A stretch of DNA of 7,247 nucleotides from Bacteroidales bacterium (GCA_023230125.1 JALNXZ010000077.1:1-7247), one strand, 5' to 3'. Shown: positions 1 to 6,607, counted from the stretch's first letter. A program made the numbers and translations. Notes: generated from the letters alone by a model not told the origin.

Positions 1-1
1 C

Positions 2-1333
2 GCAGAGAATGGCTACAAGTTGATGATTGCCCTTGATTGCGGCATCAAGTCTGTTGAAAAAATCGATTATGCCAAAACGAAAGGCATCGATTTTATCATT
101 TGCGACCACCATGTACCTGACGATATTCTACCCGATGCAATCGCCGTGCTGGATGCCAAACGTGTCGATTCAACCTATCCCTACGACCAGTTGTCGGGTT
201 GTGGTGTAGGCTTCAAGTTCATGCAAGCTTTTGCCCAGAACAACAACATCAAGTTTTCTGATTTGACACCATTACTTGACTTAGTCGCCATCAGCATAGC
301 ATCCGACATTGTTCCCATCACCGGGGAAAACCGCATTCTGGCACATTATGGCTTAAAACAATTAAATTCCAACCCCAGTGTCGGGCTTAAGGCTATCATT
401 GAAACTTGTGGTTTGATAGACAAAGATATAACCATCAGTGACATCGTCTTCAAGATCGGACCACGTCTCAACGCCTCCGGAAGAATCGAGACCGGTAACG
501 AATCGGTTGAATTGATGACCACCAACGACCCTACCATTGCAAAAAGAAAAAGTGATGAAATCAACCAATACAACCAAACCAGAAAAGACCTGGACAAAAA
601 CATTACAGAAGAGGCCAACACTGCTTTGCAAGCTTGCACCAACTTGTCTGACAGAAAGGGAATTGTTGTCTACAATGAAGAATGGCACAAAGGTGTAATA
701 GGCATAGTGGCTTCCAGACTGACCGAAGAATATTACCGTCCTGCCATTGTATTAACACGTACCGATGATTTGGCTACAGGATCTGCCCGTTCCGTTCCTG
801 GATTTGACATCTATAAAGCCATTGATCACTGCCGCGACCTACTGGAAAATTTCGGCGGCCATACGTATGCTGCCGGTCTATCCATGAAAGTGGAGAAAGT
901 TCCGGTATTCACGAAACGTTTTGAGGATTATGTAGCTAAGAATATCTTACCGGAACAGATGGTACCGACTATAGACATCGATGCAGAATTATCTTTCAAG
1001 GAAATAACACCGAAATTCATTCGTCAACTGAAACTATTCAGTCCATTTGGGCCTGACAACGCCAAGCCGACATTTTGCACCAAAAGCGTCAGTGACTATG
1101 GAACCAGCCGTCTTTTTGGCCGGGAAATGAATCACCTGAAGCTGGAGCTGATTGATAAGGATTCTCAGAACATCATGAACGGCATCGCCTTCTCACAGCA
1201 AAAGCACATCAACTATGTTAAAAGCAGAAAAGCTTTTGACATCGCCTATTCCATTGAAGAGAACAACTACAATGGCGGAAATTACACACAATTGCTGATC
1301 AAGAATATCAAGACCGAAGGGAACGAACAATAA
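2..1333 (+). CDS. recJ: Single-stranded-DNA-specific 5'-3' exonuclease RecJ, 5'-truncated by window start
   Basis: RecJ degrades single-stranded DNA 5' to 3' with Mn/Mg-dependent DHH-family chemistry and works in recombinational and mismatch repair. The reading frame is open from base 2, so the gene begins outside the window; 443 residues are present and roughly 130 N-terminal ones, including the first Asp-rich motif, are missing. Seen here, in window residues: ALDCGI with the motif II Asp at 12, the diagnostic DHH at 35-37 (bases 104-112), the GPRLNASGRIETG motif near 155, and in the DHHA1 part GIVASRL, GSARSVPGFDIY and GGHTYAAGLSM. The C-terminal part (SPFGPDNAKPTF onward) is the OB-like RecJ domain. 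The stop TAA is at 1331-1333, 28 bases before recQ on the same strand, so the two are probably cotranscribed. No frameshift is seen. Confidence 0.96.
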   Translation, partial: AENGYKLMIALDCGIKSVEKIDYAKTKGIDFIICDHHVPDDILPDAIAVLDAKRVDSTYPYDQLSGCGVGFKFMQAFAQNNNIKFSDLTPLLDLVAISIASDIVPITGENRILAHYGLKQLNSNPSVGLKAIIETCGLIDKDITISDIVFKIGPRLNASGRIETGNESVELMTTNDPTIAKRKSDEINQYNQTRKDLDKNITEEANTALQACTNLSDRKGIVVYNEEWHKGVIGIVASRLTEEYYRPAIVLTRTDDLATGSARSVPGFDIYKAIDHCRDLLENFGGHTYAAGLSMKVEKVPVFTKRFEDYVAKNILPEQMVPTIDIDAELSFKEITPKFIRQLKLFSPFGPDNAKPTFCTKSVSDYGTSRLFGREMNHLKLELIDKDSQNIMNGIAFSQQKHINYVKSRKAFDIAYSIEENNYNGGNYTQLLIKNIKTEGNEQ

Positions 1334-1361
1334 CTGCGGTTTATTGCTAAATGGTTAATTC

Positions 1362-3263
1362 ATGAGCATTTTCCACGACATTCTGAAAAAGTATTGGGGT
1401 TATACCGATTTTCGGGATTTGCAAGAGGATATTATCAAATCTGTATGCAAAGGTCAGGATACCTTAGCCTTAATGCCTACAGGCGGCGGAAAATCCATCA
1501 CCTTCCAGGTGCCGGTACTCGCCATGGATGGCATTTGTCTGGTAGTCACCCCACTGATCGCTCTCATGAAAGATCAGGTGGAAAATTTGAAAAGCAGGGG
1601 CATCAAAGCTGCAGCCATTTATTCCGGAATGACTCAAAAAGAAATCCTAATTACGCTCGATAACTGCCTCTATGGCGATTACAAATTTTTGTATGTTTCT
1701 CCTGAACGACTCAGCACGGAAAGTTTCGTCAACCGGATCAAATTCATGCAAGTCAACCTGATTGCCGTTGACGAATCCCATTGTATTTCCCAGTGGGGTT
1801 ATGATTTCAGACCATCCTATCTGAACATTGCCGAAATCAGGGATATCCTGCCTAACGTTCCGGTTCTGGCACTGACAGCCACGGCAACCCCTGAAGTAGT
1901 GAAAGATATCCAGTATAGGTTACATTTTTCTAAACCCAATGTCTTTCAGAAAAGCTTTGAAAGAAGCAATCTGGCTTACGTGGTCAGGCATGTCGAAGAC
2001 AAAGAGAAAATGTTGCTGAAAATTCTGGACAAAACACCAGGATCTGCTGTCGTTTACGTACGCAGCCGCAAAAGCACCAAAGAAATATCCGACATACTCC
2101 GAAGTAACGGCATTTCTTCCGACTATTTTCATGCAGGCTTGACCAACGAACGCAAGGATCAGAAACAGGCTGCATGGATGTCTGGCGAATGTAGGGTCAT
2201 CGTTTCTACCAATGCATTCGGCATGGGTATCGACAAAGCCGATGTCCGGCTCGTTGTCCATATGGACCTGCCTGATTCCATGGAAGCTTACTTCCAAGAA
2301 GCCGGTCGTGCCGGCCGCGACGGGAAAAAGGCCTATGCAGTCTTACTTTTTCAAAAAGCGGATGCCACCAAACTCAAAAAACGTATTCGTGACAGTTTTC
2401 CTGAAAAAGAGACCATCCGAAAAGTATATGAATCACTGGCTCATTATTTCGAGATAGCAGCAGGTTCAGGCGCAGGGTTCATGCATGCTTTCGACCTGAC
2501 AGACTTTTGTACCAAATTCAAGTACAACTTTCTACAAGGCTACCATGCCCTCAAAATATTGGAACAAGCCGGTTACATTGAATTGACCGAAGAATTGGAC
2601 AATCCCTCAAGAGTCTACTTTCTCATCAAACGGGATGAATTGTACCAAATGCGTCTGGAAGACAAAAAAAGTGACGAGATACTCCAGACCTTACTCCGCT
2701 CCTACACCGGATTATTCGCCGATTTTGTACCCATTCAGGAAGAAGTCCTTGCCAAAAGACTTCAAACAAACGCGAGAGATATCTACGAACGTTTGCTCAG
2801 ACTTTCCAAACTGGGAGTCATCCACTACATTCCACGGAAAAAATCCCCATACATCATTTATCAAGTAGCCAGAGAAGACACTGAACGGGTCATCTTGCAC
2901 AGGGAAGTCTATGAAAACAGGCTGGAACGCTACGAAAAGCGTATCGGAGCCATGTTGGATTATACCAACCAAGATCAAGTTTGCAGAAGCAAACAACTTC
3001 TGCTTTATTTTGGCCAAAAAGATGTACCGAATTGTGGAAAATGCGACGTTTGCCTGACCAAAAACGAAATGGGTCTATCACGCTTCGAATATGAACGCAT
3101 CCAGGATCAGATTTTCAGTCATCTCAGCAACGGTCCGATGTTGCTGGATGAGCTGATAGACAGCCTTCAAGAAGAGAGTACCAAAAGCCTGAAAGTATTC
3201 AGACACCTTTGTGATGCCGGAAAAATCCAACAGCATCGGGACAAAAACACTTTTTTTCTGTAA
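1362..3263 (+). CDS. recQ: ATP-dependent DNA helicase RecQ, long-insert type without HRDC domain
   Basis: A superfamily 2 3'-5' DNA helicase that unwinds forks, D-loops and recombination intermediates; in the RecF pathway it supplies single strands to RecJ, its neighbour here. Visible motifs in 633 residues: MPTGGGKS Walker A (38-45), DESH (137-140) running into the aromatic-rich loop HCISQWGYDFRPSY, LTATATP motif III (171-177), STNAFGMGIDKADVR (282-296) and QEAGRAGRDG motif VI (312-321). A four-Cys zinc site follows at C541, C558, C561 and C564, with the same 16-2-2 spacing as E. coli RecQ. About 220 residues separate motif VI from the first Cys, against about 50 in E. coli; two stretches in between look winged-helix-like (about 375-425 and 450-500). 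About 70 residues follow the zinc site and no HRDC domain is evident. Start ATG 1362 gives a normal RecQ N-terminus; no Shine-Dalgarno. Confidence 0.95.
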   Translation: MSIFHDILKKYWGYTDFRDLQEDIIKSVCKGQDTLALMPTGGGKSITFQVPVLAMDGICLVVTPLIALMKDQVENLKSRGIKAAAIYSGMTQKEILITLDNCLYGDYKFLYVSPERLSTESFVNRIKFMQVNLIAVDESHCISQWGYDFRPSYLNIAEIRDILPNVPVLALTATATPEVVKDIQYRLHFSKPNVFQKSFERSNLAYVVRHVEDKEKMLLKILDKTPGSAVVYVRSRKSTKEISDILRSNGISSDYFHAGLTNERKDQKQAAWMSGECRVIVSTNAFGMGIDKADVRLVVHMDLPDSMEAYFQEAGRAGRDGKKAYAVLLFQKADATKLKKRIRDSFPEKETIRKVYESLAHYFEIAAGSGAGFMHAFDLTDFCTKFKYNFLQGYHALKILEQAGYIELTEELDNPSRVYFLIKRDELYQMRLEDKKSDEILQTLLRSYTGLFADFVPIQEEVLAKRLQTNARDIYERLLRLSKLGVIHYIPRKKSPYIIYQVAREDTERVILHREVYENRLERYEKRIGAMLDYTNQDQVCRSKQLLLYFGQKDVPNCGKCDVCLTKNEMGLSRFEYERIQDQIFSHLSNGPMLLDELIDSLQEESTKSLKVFRHLCDAGKIQQHRDKNTFFL

Positions 3264-3274
3264 AATTTTTACTT

Positions 3275-3308
3275 TTTGGTGCTTTTTTCAAAAATATTTG
3301 TACTTTTG
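3275..3308 (+). promoter_or_regulatory. Predicted Bacteroidetes-type promoter for the aromatic amino acid operon
   Basis: TACTTTTG at 3301-3308 matches the Bacteroidetes -7 consensus TAnnTTTG at every fixed position. TTTG at 3275-3278 is a plausible -33 box; the 22-base spacer is slightly long, and reading the box as TTGG at 3276-3279 gives 21. Transcription would start near 3312-3318, only about 11-17 bases before the leader-peptide ATG. It lies between the recQ stop and the leader ORF, as expected if the aromatic genes have their own promoter. No intrinsic terminator is visible for recQ in 3264-3300, so readthrough from recQ is possible. Confidence 0.6.
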
Positions 3309-3328
3309 TTGCGAAATACATCATCACA

Positions 3329-3406
3329 ATGATACAAAGAGGTTTTGCATACTTTTATTTTTACTTTTACTACCAATACAGTAAGAGCGGGATTTTATGT
3401 GCATAA
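3329..3406 (+). CDS. Phe/Tyr-rich attenuator leader peptide of 25 residues
   Basis: ATG 3329 opens a 25-codon ORF ending TAA 3404-3406. It begins MIQRG, continues FAYFYFYFYYQY (residues 6-17) and ends SKSGILCA. Residues 6-17 contain four Phe and six Tyr, so 10 of 12 codons are aromatic; all Phe codons are TTT, and Tyr is TAC five times and TAT once. Such a run in a tiny ORF between a promoter and a terminator, just upstream of Phe/Tyr synthesis genes, is the mark of a leader peptide whose translation senses charged tRNA, like the E. coli pheA leader, which is Phe-rich only. The product itself probably has no function. Its last codons (3386-3396) double as the antiterminator arm. There is no Shine-Dalgarno, as for the other genes here. 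A functional name such as pheL is by analogy only. Confidence 0.88.
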   Translation: MIQRGFAYFYFYFYYQYSKSGILCA

Positions 3407-3442
3407 CTACCAGATAAAAAATATTAAACAAAAGAATCCCGC
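3387..3442 (+). promoter_or_regulatory. Predicted antiterminator (segments A and B) of the Phe/Tyr attenuator
   Basis: GCGGGATT at 3387-3394, inside the end of the leader ORF, is perfectly complementary to AATCCCGC at 3435-3442, giving eight pairs; a T-G wobble (3395/3434) and a T-A pair (3396/3433) can extend it. The pairing uses the 5' arm of the terminator and so excludes the terminator. A ribosome stalled on the aromatic codons (3344-3379) would leave most or all of segment A free, so A:B forms and transcription continues. A ribosome reaching the stop codon at 3404 would cover A, leaving B to pair with the terminator's 3' arm. Complementarity is read directly from the bases; the mechanism is inferred from classical attenuation. 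Confidence 0.82.
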
Positions 3443-3467
3443 CAAGCAATTAGCGGGATTTTTTTTT
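3431..3467 (+). terminator. Rho-independent terminator of the attenuator, upstream of pheA
   Basis: AATCCCGC (3435-3442) pairs with GCGGGATT (3453-3460) around a 10-base loop, followed by a run of nine T's (3459-3467). The stem can lengthen by a G-T wobble at 3434/3461 and three A-T pairs (3431-3433 with 3462-3464). The T-run ends only 12 bases before the pheA ATG, so this cannot terminate an upstream gene independently of pheA; it is a conditional stop for the aromatic operon. Its 3' arm and flanks, AGCGGGATTTT at 3452-3462, are identical to 3386-3396 in the leader ORF. Confidence 0.92.
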
Positions 3468-3479
3468 AATTGATTAAAC

Positions 3480-4322
3480 ATGAAAAAAGTAGCCATTCAG
3501 GGAGTCGCCGGTGCTTACCACGACATTGCAGCAAGAGCATTTTTCGAGGGAGAAGAAATTGAAATCATAGATTGTAAGACATTCAAGGATGTCTTTTCAA
3601 CCATGCGCAAGGACAATTCAATCTTTGGAATCATCGCCATCGAAAATTCCATCGCGGGTAGCCTGTTGCAAAACCACAACCTGCTTCGCGAAAGTGAAAC
3701 CTCCATTATCGGTGAATTCAAGCAACGCATTAGCCATAGCCTGGCTGTTCTGCCCGGCCAAAAGATGGAAGACATCAAAGAAGTACACTCCCACCCCATC
3801 GCTCTAATGCAGTGCGGAGACTTTCTGAATGATCATCCTGACTGGAAAGTTGTTGAAAGTGAAGATACCGCTTTAAGTGCAAAAGCCATCAGGGATGGGC
3901 AAATCAAGGGTAGGGCGGCGATATGCAGTGAGTTTGCCGCGAAAATATACGGACTGGACATTCTCGAAAAAGGTTTTGAAACCAACAAACGCAATTTTAC
4001 CCGTTTTCTGATTTTGGCAGATCGTTGGACAGCAGAGCAATATAATGATTCTTCGGACATTAAGAAATCATCCATCGTTTTCACGACGCCACATGAAGAA
4101 GGAGCACTTTCGCAGGTTTTATCCGTTTTGTCCTATTACCATAATAACCTGACCAAGATACAGTCCTTGCCCATTGTGGGACACGAATGGGAATATTTGT
4201 TTTTCGTGGACCTGACTTTTGATGAATATATGAAATACAAACAAAGTTTAGATGCCATCCGTCCGCTGACAAAGAACTTGAGGGTCCTTGGGGAGTATAA
4301 GATCGGCAACCAACAACTCTAA
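3480..4322 (+). CDS. pheA: Prephenate dehydratase with C-terminal ACT domain
   Basis: Converts prephenate to phenylpyruvate, the committed step to phenylalanine, in the cytoplasm. It is a monofunctional enzyme of 280 residues, the usual length when chorismate mutase is not fused. The catalytic domain (about 1-180) opens with VAIQGVAGAYHDIAA, has IENSIAGS at 54-61, and carries the family signature NFTRF at 172-176, whose Thr (T174) is essential in this family. The ACT regulatory domain covers about 197-275. It keeps GAL (208-210), but the place of the usual ESRP Phe-binding motif reads QSLP (228-231), so feedback behaviour may differ from E. coli. Start ATG 3480 is 12 bases after the attenuator's T-run, making this the first structural gene of the operon; the aminotransferase follows after 30 bases. 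No Shine-Dalgarno. Confidence 0.96.
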   Translation: MKKVAIQGVAGAYHDIAARAFFEGEEIEIIDCKTFKDVFSTMRKDNSIFGIIAIENSIAGSLLQNHNLLRESETSIIGEFKQRISHSLAVLPGQKMEDIKEVHSHPIALMQCGDFLNDHPDWKVVESEDTALSAKAIRDGQIKGRAAICSEFAAKIYGLDILEKGFETNKRNFTRFLILADRWTAEQYNDSSDIKKSSIVFTTPHEEGALSQVLSVLSYYHNNLTKIQSLPIVGHEWEYLFFVDLTFDEYMKYKQSLDAIRPLTKNLRVLGEYKIGNQQL

Positions 4323-4352
4323 TGATCATTTCAATCAAATACTTTCGAAACA

Positions 4353-5519
4353 ATGAATGAAATTAAACCAGCCGACCGCCTTAAGAATGTTTCGGAATAT
4401 TATTTTTCGAAAAAATTGAAAGAAGTGGCCGAGATGAATGCTGCCGGAAACGATGTGATTAGCCTCGGCATTGGCAGCCCTGACCTGCCTCCTTCTGACG
4501 AAACAATCCGCATACTTGCTGAAGATGCATCACGTCCGGACGCACACGGCTACCAGCCTTTTGGCGGTCTTCCCGAACTTCGCAAAGGATTTGCAGATTG
4601 GTATGCCCACTGGTTTGGTGTTACACTCAACCCCGATACTGAGATACAGCCTCTGATTGGCTCCAAGGAAGGAGTCATGCATATATCAATGGCTTTTCTG
4701 AATCCTGGAGACGGCGTTTTGGTACCCAATCCTGGATACCCCACTTACACTGCCGTAAGCAACCTGTTACAAGCAGAAATCCACGAATATGGTCTGGACG
4801 AAAACAACGGCTGGCATCCCGACTTTGAAACACTCGAAGCCATGGATCTTTCCAATGTGAAGCTGATGTGGGTGAACTACCCGAACATGCCTACCGGTGG
4901 AAGAGCCAGCATGGAACTGTTCAAAAAATTGGTGGATTTCGGAAAACGTCACAGCATCATCATTTGCAATGACAACCCATACAGCTTTATACTTAGTAAT
5001 GAACACCTAAGCATACTGAGCGTACCGGGAGCCAAAGATATATGCATCGAACTCAATTCCATGAGTAAATCGCACAACATGCCGGGCTGGCGTATCGGAA
5101 TGGTTGCGACAAACCCGACTTTCCTGCAATGGATCGTCAAGGTGAAAAGCAACGTTGATTCAGGCCAGTTCCGTCCCATGTTGAAAGCTGCGGTCAACGC
5201 TTTGAAAGCCGGCCCTGAATGGTATGAGAGCATCAACAAGGTGTATCAGAAACGCCGCATCCTGGCAGAAGACATCCTGCGGGAACTGGGATGTACCTGG
5301 GATTCCAAACAGTCGGGTATGTTCCTTTGGGGACGCATTCCCGATTCCTGTTCGGGAGCCGCAGAAATGGCTGACAATGTTTTGTACAAAGCCAAAGTCT
5401 TCATCACTCCAGGCTTTATTTTCGGTAGCAAGGGTGAACGCTACATTCGCGTTTCTCTCTGCTGCAAGGAGGAGAATCTATCCGAAGCTTTATCAAGAAT
5501 CAAGAAATTAAACAATTAA
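4353..5519 (+). CDS. PLP-dependent class I/II aminotransferase, probable aromatic or prephenate aminotransferase
   Basis: A fold-type I PLP enzyme of 388 residues. Key positions visible: N-terminal SLGIGSPDLPPS (37-48), GYQPFGGLPELR (66-77), GSKEG (103-107) near the phosphate site, NPGYPTY (126-132), NMPTG with Asn 178, D207 and Y210 expected to contact the pyridine ring, the Schiff-base lysine K239 in SMSKSHNMPGWRIGM, and R366 in RVSLC, which should bind the substrate carboxylate. It lies between pheA and the DAHP synthase/chorismate mutase gene, with gaps of 30 and 5 bases, so the likely job is transamination of phenylpyruvate and 4-hydroxyphenylpyruvate, or of prephenate. Substrate is inferred from context only; this branch of the superfamily also includes LL-diaminopimelate and alanine aminotransferase-like proteins. 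No gene symbol is assigned for that reason. Confidence 0.9.
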   Translation: MNEIKPADRLKNVSEYYFSKKLKEVAEMNAAGNDVISLGIGSPDLPPSDETIRILAEDASRPDAHGYQPFGGLPELRKGFADWYAHWFGVTLNPDTEIQPLIGSKEGVMHISMAFLNPGDGVLVPNPGYPTYTAVSNLLQAEIHEYGLDENNGWHPDFETLEAMDLSNVKLMWVNYPNMPTGGRASMELFKKLVDFGKRHSIIICNDNPYSFILSNEHLSILSVPGAKDICIELNSMSKSHNMPGWRIGMVATNPTFLQWIVKVKSNVDSGQFRPMLKAAVNALKAGPEWYESINKVYQKRRILAEDILRELGCTWDSKQSGMFLWGRIPDSCSGAAEMADNVLYKAKVFITPGFIFGSKGERYIRVSLCCKEENLSEALSRIKKLNN

Positions 5520-5524
5520 CCGAT

Positions 5525-6598
5525 ATGGAAACAATGGAATTTGAATCTATTTTGCTACCCGGGGTGGACGCCAAACGTCCGATCGTCATTGCGGGGCCAT
5601 GTAGCGCAGAAACGGAAGAGCAAGTCATGACTACAGCCAAACAACTGGCGGACAGAGGAATAAAAATATTCCGTGCAGGCATCTGGAAACCCCGGACCAG
5701 ACCCGGTGCTTTCGAAGGTGGCGGATCAGAAGGCCTTAAATGGTTGCAAAGGGTTCAAAAGGAAACAGGCATGTATACCGCCACCGAAGTAGCCACCGCC
5801 AAACACGTGTCAGAAGCCATCAAATACGGCGTTGACATGCTCTGGATTGGAGCACGTACCTCTGCCAACCCTTTCGCCGTACAGGAAATAGCCGACGCAT
5901 TAATAGGTTGCAACAAACCAATACTGATCAAAAACCCCATCAACCCTGACCTTGACCTTTGGATCGGAGCCATCGAACGGCTTTATCAGGCAGGCATCCG
6001 TAAATTGGGTGTGATTCACCGCGGTTTCAGTTCTTCAGACAAAAAAATTTACCGCAATATTCCTCAATGGCATATTCCTATTGAGTTACGCAGACGCTAT
6101 CCGACCTTGCCTATGTTCTGTGACCCAAGTCATATAGGTGGAAAACGTGAATTGATCGCTTCCATTTCGCAACAGTCCATGGATATGAACTTTGACGGTT
6201 TAATCATTGAGTCTCATTGCGACCCGGACTCTGCCTGGAGTGATAAAGACCAACAGGTTACCCCGGACATTCTGGATTACATCATCAACCTGCTCGTTAT
6301 CCGTGATGAGCAACAAACTACGGAGAATCTGAGTGAACTTCGCAAACAGATAGACGATATCGATGACCAGTTGGTTGAAACGATCGCCAAACGCATGCGG
6401 ATTTCGAGGGAAATCGGTACCTACAAGAAAGAACACAATATGCAAGTATTGCAGGCTACAAGATACAGTGAGATTTTGGAGGGCAGAATCAATCAGGCTG
6501 TTAAGTTTGGGATAGAAGGAGACTGTATGCAGAAGATTCTTGAAGCGATCCATGAGGAATCGGTTCGACAACAGATTGAAATCATCAACGCAAAATAA
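5525..6598 (+). CDS. Bifunctional DAHP synthase (type I-beta) / chorismate mutase (AroQ)
   Basis: The N-terminal domain (about 1-260) condenses phosphoenolpyruvate and erythrose-4-phosphate to DAHP, the first shikimate-pathway step; the C-terminal AroQ domain (about 266-355) turns chorismate into prephenate. DAHP synthase residues seen: GPCS with metal ligand C26, KPRTRPGAFEGGG (55-67), GAR at 109-111, IKNP with K136, HRGF (165-168), DPSH with H203, IIESH with E229, and a Pro/Asp-rich stretch ending in SDKDQQ (239-244). In the mutase, R273, R290, K301, R313 and Q350 line up with E. coli R11, R28, K39, R51 and Q88, while D48 and E52 appear replaced. Bacteroidetes homologues with this fusion are known, and their domains influence each other. 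It follows the aminotransferase by 5 bases. A second in-frame ATG at 5534 is possible. Symbols vary (aroF/aroG/pheA), so none is given. Confidence 0.95.
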   Translation: METMEFESILLPGVDAKRPIVIAGPCSAETEEQVMTTAKQLADRGIKIFRAGIWKPRTRPGAFEGGGSEGLKWLQRVQKETGMYTATEVATAKHVSEAIKYGVDMLWIGARTSANPFAVQEIADALIGCNKPILIKNPINPDLDLWIGAIERLYQAGIRKLGVIHRGFSSSDKKIYRNIPQWHIPIELRRRYPTLPMFCDPSHIGGKRELIASISQQSMDMNFDGLIIESHCDPDSAWSDKDQQVTPDILDYIINLLVIRDEQQTTENLSELRKQIDDIDDQLVETIAKRMRISREIGTYKKEHNMQVLQATRYSEILEGRINQAVKFGIEGDCMQKILEAIHEESVRQQIEIINAK

Positions 6599-6607
6599 TC
6601 ACAAAAA

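Noticed and set aside
1351..1365. Five-codon frame (atg gtt aat tca tga) overlapping the recQ start
   Set aside because: Too short and without biased codons or an attenuator structure; likely chance.
1920..2297. 125-codon open frame on the minus strand inside recQ
   Set aside because: It lies opposite conserved helicase motifs, shows no recognisable family or low-complexity pattern, and has no start context; it is a shadow of recQ coding. The same holds for the other minus-strand frames within recJ, pheA and the DAHP synthase/mutase gene, e.g. 346-642 and 6200-6571.
3264..3300. T-rich stretch after recQ as a recQ terminator
   Set aside because: T-runs are present but there is no GC-rich stem before them; the short TAAAA/TTTTA pairing is not enough.
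3320..3333. ATCAT/ATGAT hairpin with a CACA loop covering the leader start codon
   Set aside because: Five pairs, only one of them G-C, would be very weak; not supported as a regulatory element.
3350..3375. Repeated TACTTTT elements in the leader ORF as extra -7 promoter boxes
   Set aside because: They lack the final G of TAnnTTTG and are fully explained by Tyr-Phe codons; a start here would also remove the leader ORF.
3309..3479. T-box, TRAP or TyrR-type control of pheA
   Set aside because: No T-box specifier or TGG motif, no (G/U)AG triplet series, and no TyrR-box-like palindrome; the coding leader plus competing hairpins explains the region.
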